In this document: in pieces, positions 8,949-19,100 of the stretch
How positions within the stretch are numbered: position 1 is the first letter of the stretch
How the letters are laid out: each line of letters starts with the position of its first letter
Source of the DNA: Chondrosia reniformis
Lineage: Eukaryota; Porifera; Demospongiae; Chondrillida; Chondrillidae
Reading direction: 5' to 3'
DNA length: 64,000 bases
NCBI GenBank assembly: GCA_947172415.1
Contig: OX359200.1
Span: 2,606,501-2,670,500, forward strand
The notes under the pieces: generated by a model
What the model was told of the DNA's origin: nothing
The model's database searches: none
Seen by the model: only the letters and a program-made list of their open reading frames with translations
Program-made: the position numbers and the translations under genes

Positions 8949-11906
8949 TGGTGATACCTGTCCGCTTTCCTATGGATTTGTTTGGTGATTCTCCAAATTG
9001 TTACCTGCTACTCGCTGTTACTGCTCTCGGGAGATGTGGAACTAAATCCTGGTCCAGCGTGCCCCGATGGTGCACCCAACCGAACGAGCGCCGCCAAAAG
9101 GTCCAAGTTGGCCTCCGTAAAGAAGACGCTCAAGATCATCCATCTAAATGCTCGCAGCATCCTCCGTCACCTCGACGACGTACAGTGTCTCGTTACTCTA
9201 CAACGTCCTGACATCGTGGCCGTCTGTGAATCCTGGCTTAGTCCCTCAATAACCGACGCTGAAGTTTCTCTAACTGGTTACTCCTTATACCGTTCTGATC
9301 GCTCGCGGTCTGGTGGTGGTGTTGCTGTCTATGTCATCGACCATCTTTCCGTATCTCAAATATCTTCTGGTGCTTCTTGTGGCGAAGTGGAAGCTCTGTG
9401 GTTGTCCATCAGCTCCTTTAAATCCTCCCTGTCATCCTTCGCCTTCGGCTGCATGTACCGCCCTCCAAGTGCCCCATCTTCCTCAGTTTCTGATATGTGC
9501 AACATCTTAGAGTCGATGCTGCTGTCCCACAAGCATGTTGTAGCTTGTGGAGACCTCAACATAGACACTTCTGACTCAACTCACCCGCTCACCAAGTTAC
9601 TCCTGAACTTTATTACCTCTCGCTCCATGTCTTGCCCTATTTCCCAACCAACTCGTATCTCCGCATCACGTTGTTCCGTGCTTGACCACTTCCTCACCTC
9701 ATCTAATGTCCCCATATCCCATTCCTCTGTTCTCAACTTCCACATTTCTGACCATCTACCTATTGTTCTCTCTATTGACTGGATAGTCCCAGACCCGCCC
9801 TTCAAAACCATCACCAGACGCTCTTTCAAGAACTTTGATGCCTCTGCATTCAATGAGGACCTTAATTCCGTGCCCTGGTTTATACTCGATCTGTTCGACG
9901 ACGTTGATGATAAGGTTTTGGCTTTTAACTCACTATTTGGTGGTGTCCTTGATTGCCATGCTCCAATGAAGACCGTGCGTGTGAAGAAAAACTGTGCACC
10001 GTGGATCTCCAGGTCCATCAGAAAGGAGATGGATAAGAGGAACAAACAACTTAGAAGATTTCTTGGTTCTAGATTACCTTCAGCTTGGAATGAATATAAA
10101 TGTCAGAGGAATCTAGTAGTAAATTTGCAACGAAAGGCAAAAATTGACTACTACCATCGTTTAATTTCCAAGAACACTTCACCTGCTACTCTATGGAACA
10201 CTTTGAAAAGTGTATGTCCACTGTCTAATCATTCTTCCAATTGGGATCCTCTTGGTTCTGATCACACTTCCATTGCCAACTCCCTCAATGATCACTTTGT
10301 CTCTGTCAGTTCATCAAATGTATCCCTTCCTCCTTCCACTTATTCTTACTCCCCCTCCTCAACCCTGTCCTTGTCATGCATGACCTCTGATCGGTGCGAG
10401 AGATTCCTAGCCTCCCTTATAGTCAGCTCAGCTGTTGGCATAGACAACATCCCTACTCTTCCTCTAAAAACTTATAAATCCATCATCTCTCATCCATTGT
10501 CTAACATCATCAACTGTTCCATCTCCTCGTCCATCTTCCCCAGCTCCTGGAAGTGCAGCTCAGTCCGACCTATCCACAAAGGTGGCAGCCATGGCTGTCT
10601 CTCAAACTACCGGCCAATCTCCATCCTTCCCGTGTGCAGTAAAGTACTGGAGTGGCATGTAAAAGATCAGGTCACTGAACATCTTGACTCCAACAATCTA
10701 CTCTACTCCTATCAATCTGGCTTCCGCTCCAGGCACTCAACTCAGTCCCTTCTTCTACACTGCACTAACAAATGGTACCAAGCACTTGACCAGAAGCAGT
10801 ATGTCGCAGTCCTCTTTCTTGATGTTTCGAAGGCTTTTGACACCGTGAATCATCCACTTTTGCTCTCCAAGCTCCACTGCCTTGGTTTTGATCCTTCCAG
10901 TGTCACCTGGTTCAAATCCTACCTCTCTGGTCGCTCCCAAGTTACTCGTGTGTCTAACTCCACAACTTCTCCAGGCTCTACAACCTCTGGTGTTCCGCAG
11001 GGCTCAATTCTTGGCCCCACTCTGTTCTCGCTTTTTATTAATGACTTGCCTAGTGTTCTCCCTCCTGACTCTACTGTCCTCTTTGCTGACGACACTACAA
11101 TCTCTCTTGTCGGCAACAACTGCAGCCTCCTGAGCTCCTCACTTCAATCATGTCTTGACATTGCCAGTAGCTGGATGACCAATAACGGGCTGAAGCTGAA
11201 TGCTGATAAGACCAAGTGCATGCTCATTCGTTCCTCAAGAACCAGAGTTGATCCACCACCCCTCCACATCCACCTCTCTGGCTCTGAAATTGAGCAGGTC
11301 TCCAGTTTCAAGCTTCTTGGAGTCCTTGTTAACGACACTCTGACCTGGACTGACCACATCAACCACGTTGCTTCTAGGATGGGACGTGGTGTGAACCTCC
11401 TCAGGCGTTTATCCTGGTTTCTTCCCCAATCCCTCCTGGTCCTCTACCTCAAGTCCTATATCTTGCCTTTGGTTGACTACTGCGATGTGGTATGGGACAA
11501 CTGTACCCAACATGACTCTCATCATCTCCAGTCCCTTTTCAACTATGCTTGCTGTCTTGCCCTCCATCGCCCTCGTCTCTCATCTTCCTCTGCCCTCTGG
11601 AAGGAACTCGGTCTTACTTCACTGCACAACCGTAGGAGACTTCATCTTGCGGAGCTAACTTACAAGTGTCTCAATTCACTTGCTCCTCCCTATCTCTCAT
11701 CCCTCTTCCGTCTCCCCTCCCACCACCACAACACACGAAGGAATAACCTCATCAACCTTCCCGCGGTCAGGACGACATTTGGACAGCATGCAGTTTCATT
11801 TCGAGGTGCATCCCTGTGGCGGTCTCTACCTGCCTCACTACGTGATTCTGGATCACTAAAGAATTTCTCAAGGACTGCACACGATTATTTTGACTCACAC
11901 ACATGA
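8940..11906 (+). CDS. LINE polyprotein: 2A leader, APE endonuclease, reverse transcriptase
   Basis: The frame is open from 8955 to the TGA at 11904-11906, nearly 1000 codons. The only in-frame upstream ATG is at 8940, separated from the open frame by one UGA at 8952-8954 (codon 5). Otherwise initiation would need a non-AUG codon. The first 30 or so residues are hydrophobic and end in SGDVELNPGP, a full 2A motif. The APE endonuclease follows, with LNARS, CESWL, SGGGVAVYV, CGDLNID and SDHLPIVLSI. The RT has NYRPISILP, FLDVSKAFDTVNH (motif A), SGVPQGSILGP (motif B) and an intact FADD at about 11082-11093. The C-terminal region ends FRGASLWRSLPASLR. It copies its own RNA by target-primed reverse transcription. 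The catalytic residues look intact and only the UGA argues against activity. Confidence 0.9.
9033..9056 (+). other. 2A ribosome-skipping motif
   Basis: DVELNPGP is encoded in the frame of the LINE protein and matches the D-x-E-x-N-P-G-P consensus at every fixed position. Skipping would occur between the Gly at 9051-9053 and the Pro at 9054-9056, releasing the hydrophobic leader from the endonuclease-RT. 2A motifs at LINE N-termini are established in sea urchin, amphioxus and sponge elements. Some act as signal sequences when skipping fails. Confidence 0.9.
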
Positions 11907-12086
11907 TCCTTTCCTTTTATATTTATTAAATCTGCATGACTCTTACTTATTTGAATCTCAGAACTGTTATGTTTTTGTCCTTTTGTATTACTGTATTTTA
12001 CAGGGTGCCTAGAATAGTAGCCACTGGCTAAAGGCTTTCCCTGTTTAAATAAGCTTACCAAACCAAACCAAACCAAACCAGTGTTT

Positions 12087-12287
12087 GGAGAAGAGCTATA
12101 TAGACCTCCGGATCCAACCTGGGCACTTGATGGTTTTTAGCACCTTCATCACCCACTTGTGAGGCACTCTGTCATATGCCTTCTCATAATCGATCCATGC
12201 CACACTAAGTGGCTTGTCCATAATTTTGGCATCTAGACCGATTGATTGATCCAGCAGTAGACAGTCGACACAGCCCCACCTCCCTTT
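12087..12287 (-). repeat. 201-bp inverted duplicate of the LINE left flank
   Basis: This is the reverse complement of 8726-8926 with a single difference in about 201 bp (in the ATTGGTCTAG region). It carries the RT motif A segment of the R2-like element backwards. It is bracketed by AAACC repeats on the left (12057-12080) and GGTTT repeats on the right (12286-12309), after which the R2-like sequence resumes in + orientation at about 12311. Confidence 0.95.
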
Positions 12288-12310
12288 GGTTTGGTTTGGT
12301 TTGGTTTGGC

Positions 12311-13487
12311 TAATGTGCTTGAGTTGAGGACTGTGGGGAAGGTGGTTAGGAGCACCCCTGTTAAATATAACAGGGGACTCTTCCAAGGAGACTCCTTATC
12401 ACCACTTGTCTTGTTCTCAAGGTGGTAGAGGGCTCTGTAGTTTTCCTTTGGATCATGACAGAGCTGTTGTGAATCTGGCAAGATACCTCCAAACTGCCAA
12501 TGATCCACTAACAGCTGTTGTGGAGTGCTCAAAGCAGAGGAGGACTGTCTTGAAAGAAGCCAGATTGATACTGAGAAGCCACCGAATAGAACTAGAACCG
12601 GAAATGTGGCTAAAGACAGATCCCTCACAAAATAGTGTAAGAGAATGGAGGAGAGTTTCACGGGAACTCCGGGAGGCTCAGACTGAAAGGTTAAAAAGTA
12701 ACCTAGCCGAAAAGTCTCACCAGGGCTCATACCACAGACAAGTCACAAATAGGGAGTCTTATGTGTGGCTTTCTGAGGGGAGACTCAGACCTCAAACTTA
12801 GGCTCTGATTCTTGCAGCCCAAGATGATGTGCTGCACACTAGGTGGTACCGAAATAGGATTCTGAGACATTCTAGCCTCCTAATGTGCAGAGAATGTGGC
12901 AAGGCTATGGAAACTGTCAAACACATACTAAACATGTGTGAGCCAAAGGGATTTTCTCTCTACAAAGAGAGGCATGACCAGGCAATACTGATAGTGTTGT
13001 GGAGATTGTTGAAAGAATATGGATTCAAGCAGGAAGAGCCCTGGTACAAACTAGAAGTAAACCAATCTATGAGAATAGGTCTGTCAAAATCTTGTGGGAT
13101 CCTAGCATTCCTACAGATGAAGAAATGACAGAAAGAAGGCCAGACTTAGTGGTTGAGGATCGGCTATGTAAGTCCATCTACATTATTGAAATGTTAGTAC
13201 CTACTGATAGCAATATTAATGGAAGATGGCAAGAGAAGTTCCAAAAGTACCAGAAGCTGGCGGCTGACATGAGGAAACAATTTAGGGACTACCGAATTAA
13301 GGTAGTCACGATGATAATTGGTGCTTTGGGGACAGTGGAGACGCTCCTGGAAGACCTTAGGGGAATTCCAAAGCTGTCAAAAAGTGCAGTAGAAGTGATG
13401 AGAGCCATGCAGAGAACTGTTCTCTGTTCGGCTGTGAGGATAATGAGGCGACATCTATTGGTTGAGGGATTGTGGCCTGGACGATAA
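12311..13487 (+). pseudogene. R2-like polyprotein, C-terminal part (RT motif B, zinc knuckle, endonuclease)
   Basis: RT motif B (NRGLFQGDSLSPLVLF, about 12364-12411) is joined by deletion to SQGGRGL. The linker is followed by a CCHC knuckle, CRECGKAMETVKHILNMC (about 12880-12935). A restriction-like endonuclease follows with RRPDLVVEDR and an IIEM block (about 13135-13195), matching the PD...(D/E)xK pattern of R2-type elements. There is a TAG after RLRPQT (about 12799), a frameshift near 13040-13060 and a six-codon deletion relative to copy 2. The end, HLLVEGLWPGR then TAA (13485-13487), is open here where copy 2 has a stop. About 275 bp of 3' UTR follows. Confidence 0.8.
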
Positions 13488-13763
13488 GTAGCCCTGTCCC
13501 AGTCCTCGCCTGTCAAACTCTGGAAAGCAGTGGTGGATTGGTGTATGGAGGTACTCCCTCCTATTATGACGGTCAACTTTGGCCCGACGTGCACCTGTCT
13601 GCTGCTGCCGGAAGAAGGCAAAGCCGAGGCTTCTGGCTAAAAACCCAAAGAAAGGAAAACATAACTGACTGAGGGTTGTCCAAGCCAGATACTCCTTGCC
13701 TTAGTAAACTAAGGCAAGACGTAACAAGGTTCTCCGTTAAGGCTTTTGTTTCTTAAATAAAAA

Positions 13764-14344
13764 ATTGTAGTCATATGGATGAAATGGACATCTGTCCTAA
13801 CGAAGAGCCAGATGATTGTAGTACACCACCTCCGAAATCCAACTTAGAAATAAGCATTGACGTACCATTAAGTAAAGATAGCTCCAATCAGGATCCATCT
13901 ATGTCTACCCCCATTACCCACTCTCAACCACAATTGCAAACTAATATTGCAATCAGTCCTATAACTGAAGAAGATGGTACAAACTGGGAGTCTGAGCCCA
14001 CAAAAGAAGTACTGACGTATGCCAATGTATGTACAGACACTACAGGTGAATGCTATACTTCTAGTTTGGCAAGGGCACTTCACCTAGTACTTGGTCCATC
14101 AAATGAATTGGTACATTTGGACAGGTGTAGAAAACAGCTAAAAGTACTTAGGCCAATACCCCTAGATATTAGGCAAACCCACAAGTACCTCAAGCGTAAA
14201 TTGAAAAGCCAACTTTTCAAGCTTAAGGTAGATACCAAAAAAGAATTGGACAGGTTGATTCAAGCCAATATAGGTGAAACAGACCTATCAACAGAGATTG
14301 ATGACATATACAAGGCAGTAGAAAAACATTTAGAAGAACTGTGA
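13764..14344 (+). pseudogene. Gene A, C-terminal part (left copy)
   Basis: After the second target duplication the gene A frame resumes (…CSH then MDEMDICPNEEPDDC) and stays open to TGA at 14342-14344. It forms an acidic, Ser/Thr/Pro-rich tail and then a lysine-rich predicted helix ending KAVEKHLEEL. The right copy has the same tail at 46531-47062 with one frameshift. In the uninterrupted gene this tail is continuous with the central conserved part. Function is unknown. Read alone, the ATG at 13775 could serve as a start, but homology shows it was internal. Confidence 0.7.
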
Positions 14345-14757
14345 AGCTACTAAGGGAGTTTAGGCTAGAGCCTGAATAGTGCTATAGTGTACTGATGGTG
14401 GTACCTGATTTGGAGTGGCAGTGGACAACCAACAAGCAACGCATCAAGTTCAAGTTTAAAGATGCAGTAAGTAAATAACATCTGCTAAGTACACAAAGTT
14501 GCCATACCTTTTTGTAACCCGTGTACACAGGATGGAACATTGGGAGACGTGTTCAACACTACAATATAATACAATACATATTCATCAATATGGCTTAAAA
14601 CAATACAATAATAATTAAATAGTATTTTTGTACCATACTTCATTAGCTTTTACTTTAGATATACATTATAATAAATATTTCATGTGTTAATTACGGCTGT
14701 ATTCATAGCCAGTTAATGCATGCTTAGGTGATGAAACATCCTCAGTTTAAGCTAGTC
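14345..14757. other. Intergenic stretch between genes A and B
   Basis: This is AT-rich sequence conserved in the right copy (about 46146-46530). It contains AATAAA- and ATTAAA-like words suitable for polyadenylation of gene A. I see no reading frame or structured RNA in it. Confidence 0.4.
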
Positions 14758-14876
14758 TGATTGGTTCTTTAAGTCACAACTTCATTGGCTAACAAAATGT
14801 TCATGGTATCCTACCCTAATCATTAATCTGATTGGATAACTTATTTTCCAAGGTATCCTCCTAACAAGTATAAATA
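14758..14876 (+). promoter_or_regulatory. Pol II promoter of gene B: three CCAAT boxes and TATA
   Basis: Inverted CCAAT boxes (ATTGG) lie at 14760-14764, 14784-14788 and 14831-14835, and TATAAATA lies at 14869-14876. The gene B ATG follows 64 bp downstream at 14940. All four elements are retained in the right copy (CCAAT words at about 46034, 46083 and 46106; TATTTATA at 45995-46002). This supports a real promoter rather than chance AT-richness. Confidence 0.65.
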
Positions 14877-14939
14877 TAGATGACTAAAGACAGAAATCAT
14901 ATTGAATAGAAAACAGCTAAAGAAAGAAGACTCTAAACA

Positions 14940-15267
14940 ATGGAAAATGGATACTATCAGTCAACATCAGGGAGATTCCCATAAAGAAGTTACAGAAAGC
15001 CCTATAAATGGCACAATCAGCAACAATACTTAAAGAGAAAAAAAGATTTAATGACTGGGGAGTAAATTCTTTGATTACAATGAAGGTGGAAGAAGAAGTC
15101 AGCAGGAGAATGGCTATAGAAAAGCAGAAGGTGGATGAGGAGAAGAAAAAAAGAGAAGAAGAGAGGCAAAAAGAAGAAGAAACATAAAAAAGGATAGAGG
15201 AAGAAGTGCAGAGGAGACTAGTGGAAGAAGCACGAAAAGAAAAGGAAGAGAAGATAGGAATGGAGTA
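14940..15267 (+). pseudogene. Gene B, charged coiled-coil protein (left copy)
   Basis: ATG 14940 opens MENGYYQSTSGRFP and meets a TAA after 14 codons. In the right copy the equivalent codon is TCA and the frame continues. Joined by homology, the product is about 110 residues: a basic aromatic N-terminus and a long E/K/R-rich coiled coil (EEVQRRLVEEARKEKEEKI) ending at a TAG shared by both copies. The coil loosely resembles ARGLU1-type Glu/Arg-rich nuclear proteins, but low complexity makes this weak. The two copies are broken at different places, which suggests that an intact ancestral gene decayed twice. Confidence 0.5.
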
Positions 15268-15858
15268 GATAGAGGAGGAAGAGAAGGAGAAAAACAAAAA
15301 GAAAAGGAAGAACAGGAGAATCGGACTCAGCTTTTGAAACACTAATTAAGGAAGTCCTCAGAGAAATAAATAACAAATAAGAACTATTGTACAATCGTAA
15401 TACTTGCATGCCTATTACATATTATATTTTACATTACAACTTTTATTATACATCAAGTCCCAGTCAAGTCCATCTTTTGAATGTAATGGCTTTAAAAAGG
15501 CCTTTTTAATAAAAATAAAGGCCCAAAGCATCATATAAACAACATATATATACCAAGTATAAGTATAGAAGTATAATAAACAGATAAAATATCTGTGTAG
15601 TCCTTTGTCAGTTGTGGCTTTCAAAAAAGCCTTTTGATCATATCCAAATAACACATGCTATCAATGACACGGAAAGCACTTTAAAACAACAACATAAAAA
15701 TTGGCCAGAATACCTTTAATAGAATACACACATACAATATGAAGGAACAGAATATACACTTCCTAAAGGCATTTACTAGAAGAAATATAAACAAACGGCG
15801 TGAACTAAAACTATGAAGCCCTTAAAACAACAGCGTGTCAAAGTAAGAGCGAACTCAC
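15268..15858. other. Conserved non-coding or weakly coding stretch of element X
   Basis: It is conserved in the right copy (about 45003-45593). It holds complementary AAGGCTTTTTT/AAAAAAGCC words near 15490-15520 and 15620-15640 that could pair. An opposite-strand open frame of about 79 codons (15654-15415, no ATG start) contains two AFLK motifs and is open in both copies. I cannot tell whether this is a gene or a fold-back region. Confidence 0.35.
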
Positions 15859-16040
15859 CAATTGAATTCTTCACTGGCTGGTGAGGCTTCTTCTTCCTAG
15901 AAGGCGAGGCTTCTCCTTCTTGGCTGGGGAGGCTTCGATTGGTCACACACCACGTGTTTGAGATTGAATACCTGGTAACGCTTGGTTACGGTTTTGATTC
16001 TTTCCGGTTTGTAAATGATAACACTAAATAACGCATTCAC
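15859..16040 (-). pseudogene. Gene C exon (left copy)
   Basis: On the - strand this is a frame equivalent to 44819-45002, beginning VNALFSVIIYKPE. It is interrupted near the Lys/Pro/Gln repeat block by an indel. Its 3' edge is a consensus splice donor, G|GTGAGT, where the right copy has G|GTAAGT. The two copies differ by several substitutions yet both donors are good, which suggests a real exon transcribed against genes A and B. Confidence 0.4.
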
Positions 16041-16102
16041 TCTTAATGATTGAAAACGAAAATTAGCCAAATCAGCCTATCCCTAAGTAACACCCATAAG
16101 GT

Positions 16103-19100
16103 ACCAGTTTATGTAGTAGTCGTATGTTCTAGTTGTTTGTACTAGTTGTATGTACTAGTTGTGTGTACTATTTGTCATGTACTAGTTGGATATATGTATT
16201 AATTGTTTGTACTAGTTTTATGCCCTAGTTATATGTACTAGCTCTAGTTATATTTACTAATTGTAGGTCCTAGTTGTATGTAGAAGTTGTATGTAGTAGT
16301 TGCATATACTAGTTATGTTCTAGTTCCATATACAAGTTGTATGTTCTAGTATTATGTACTCGTTCTATGAACTGGTAGTATGTACTAGTTTTATGTACTA
16401 GTTTTATGTACTAGTTTTATATACTAGATGTTGATTCTTGTGCTAGTAATGCTAGGTACTAGGTAGGTTCTAGTTGTATATACTAGTTGAATGTAGTACT
16501 TGTATGTTCTAATTGCATGAACTAGTTTTTGTACTACTTGTATGTACTATTTGTATGTACAATTTGTAAGTACTATTTGTATGTACCAATTGTATGTACT
16601 AGGTGTATGTAATATTTATAGGTACCAGTTATATGTGTATGTACTAGTTATATGTAGTAGTTCGGTACTAGCTATAGGTACTAGGTGTAAGTTCTAGTAC
16701 TAGTAAAACTGGGTACTAAGTAGGTACTAGGTGTATGAATTAGTTGTATATACTAGTACAAGTTATATTTACTAGTTGTATGTATTAGTTGTGTTTACTA
16801 GTTGTATGTATTAACTGTGTGTATTAGTTATGTACTAGTTGCTTGTACTAGTTCTAATAACTAGTTGTATGTTCTAGTACTCATAATATTTACTAGTTTT
16901 ATGCACTAGTTGTATGTACTAGTACAAGTTATATTTACTAATTATAGGTATTAGTTGTATGTAGTAGTCTTATGTTCTAATTGCTTGAACTAGTTGTATG
17001 TACTAATTGTATGTACTAGTTATATGAACTAGTTTTAAGTACTAGTTCTATATACTAGTTGTATACACTAGTTTTATGTACTACTTATATGTACTAGTTG
17101 TATGTCTTATTTGTATGTACTATTTGTATGTACTAGTTGTATATTCTAGTTATCGTACTAGTTGTCTTACTAGTTGTATGTACTAGTTGTATGAAATTTT
17201 AATACGTCACAGTTGGAGTTCTAGTTTAATATACTAGTTGTGTGTGCTAGTTGTATGAACAAGTGGTATGTACTAGTTATATGTTCTAGTTCCATGCACT
17301 ACTTTTTAGGTGTATGTATATAGTAGTTGTATCTACAACTAATATGAACTAGTTGCATGTACTAGTTTTATGTATTATGGTATGTACAATTTATATGTAC
17401 TAGCTATATGTGTATGTACTAGTCATACATAGTAGTTGTTGGACTAGTTATATGTACTAGTTGTAAATACTAGTTGCATGTACTAGTTGTATGTACTAGT
17501 ACAAGTTATGTTTGCTAGTTGTAGGTATTAGTTGCATGTACTAGTTGCATGTAGTAGTTGTGTGTTCTAATTGTATGAACTAATTGTATGTACTACTTGT
17601 ATGAACTAGTTATATAGTAGATGTAAGTACTAGTTGTATGTACCAGTTGTATGTCCTAGTTGTATTTACTACTTGTTTGTCCTAGTTGAATGTACTACTT
17701 GTATGTACTAGTTGTATGTCTATTTGTATGTTCTCGTAGTATGTACTAGGTGTATGTACCTGTTATATGTACTAGTTGTAGGTTCTAGTACTAGTAATAC
17801 TAGATACTTAGTAGGTAGTAGTTGTATGTATCAGTCCTAGTTATATTAATTAATTATATTAGATGAATGTACTAGATAAGTACAAGTTGTATGTACCAGT
17901 AGTATTAACAAGTGGTATGTACTAGTACTGGTAATATTTCTAACTGTAGCCACTTGTTGTATGTACTAGTTGTACGTACTAGCACTTGTTATATTTACTA
18001 GTTGGAGGCACTAGTTGTATGTACTAGTTGAATGTAATAGTTGTACGAACTAGTTGACTGTACTAGTACAAGTTATATTTACTAGTTGTAGGTATTAGTT
18101 GTATGTAGTAGTTGTGTGTAGTAGTTGTATGTTGTAATTGTATGAACTAGTTTTATGTACTAGTTGTATGTACTAGTTATATACTAGTTGTATGTATTAA
18201 TTGTATATACTAGTTGTACGTATTAGTTGTGTGTACTAGTTGTATGTATTAACTGTATGTATTAGTTATGTACTAGTTGCATATACTTGTTCTAATAACT
18301 AGTTGTATGTACTAGTACTGGTAATATTTACTAGTTGTATGTACTAGTCCAAGTTATATTTACTAGTTATATTTACTAGTTGCACATACTAGATGTATGT
18401 ACTAATTGTATGAATTAATTCTATGTACTAGTTGGAATTCTAGTTTAATGTACGTACTATTTATATATACTAGTTTTATGTGTATGTACTAATTATATTT
18501 ACTAGTTGTTGTTAGTAGTTTTATGCACTAGTTGTATGTACTAGCACAAGTTATATTTACTAGTTCTAGGTACTAGTTACATGTACTTGTTGAATGTTAT
18601 AGTTGTATTTACTAATTGTATGTACTAGTTGTATGAACTAGTTATGTGCTATATAGTTGTATGTACTGGTTGTGTGTACTACCAATATGTACTAGTTATC
18701 TACTAGTTGTTTGTAGTAGTTGTATTAACTAGTTGTATGTACTATTACTGGTAATATTTACTAGTTGTAAATACTAGTTGTATGAACTAGTTGTATGTAC
18801 TAGTACAAGTTATGTTTACTAGTTGTAGGTATTAGTTGCATGTACTAGTGGCATGTAGTAGTTGTGTGTGCTAATTGTATGAACTAGTTGTATGTACTAC
18901 TTGTATGGACTAGTTATATACTAGGTATATGTACTAGTTGTGTACTAGTTTTATATCCTAGTTGTATTTACTACTTGTATGTCCTAGTTGAATGAACTAC
19001 TTGCATTCACTTGTTGTATGAACTATTTGTATGTACTCGTAGTATGTACTAGGTGTATGTACAAGTTATGTATTAATTAGTAGTATGTATTAGTACTAAC

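Larger units (their letters stand above)
8927..12080 (+). mobile_element. CR1/L2-like LINE with N-terminal 2A leader
   Basis: This is a nearly full-length APE-type non-LTR retrotransposon nested in the R2-like element. It starts with TTTTTGATTCAAGATGGCGG, encodes one long protein and ends with a tail of AAACC repeats at 12057-12080. The target continued as CCAAACAC, which resembles the tail and may have helped prime insertion. A 201-bp inverted copy of the left flank follows the tail, so a normal target duplication cannot be defined. Confidence 0.9.
6663..13763 (+). mobile_element. R2-like (restriction-endonuclease type) non-LTR element, copy 1
   Basis: A non-LTR retrotransposon is inserted in gene A with an 11-bp target duplication. 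The order is: 5' leader; Myb/SANT-like N-terminus; reverse transcriptase; CCHC knuckle; restriction-like endonuclease; about 275 bp of 3' UTR ending in AAATAAAAA. It is interrupted by a CR1/L2-like LINE (8927-12080) plus an inverted flank duplication (12087-12287). It also has an internal deletion at about 12412, where RT motif B is joined directly to the SQGGRGL block, removing motif C and the thumb. Copy 2 at 62163-64000 retains the deleted part. It is not inserted in rDNA, so it lacks R2 target specificity. Confidence 0.85.
1929..16102 (+). mobile_element. Element X, left copy (composite, + strand)
   Basis: This is a long non-satellite block that recurs, inverted, at 44729-51541. Both copies share the same outer edge (CTATACACAGTCGCCATATG), the same inner edge (GGTACCTTATGG on the opposite strand) and the same order of genes A, B and C. 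Without its two large insertions (about 4211-5545 and 6663-13763) this copy is close to 6 kb, similar to the right copy without its fold-back insertion. No terminal inverted repeats are evident. It may be a mobile element or a locus duplicated together with its satellite. The stretches 1929-2711 and 3023-3231 hold no reading frame that I can support and are probably promoter or intron. Confidence 0.6.

Noticed and set aside
15415-15654. 79-codon opposite-strand frame as a membrane protein gene
   Set aside because: It is open in both copies, but it lacks an ATG, overlaps complementary repeat words and has no family resemblance; kept only as a note within the 15268-15858 stretch.
1929-16102. 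Terminal inverted repeats of element X
   Set aside because: The two ends of one copy were compared in both orientations and show no shared inverted sequence. The matches seen are between the two copies, not between the ends.
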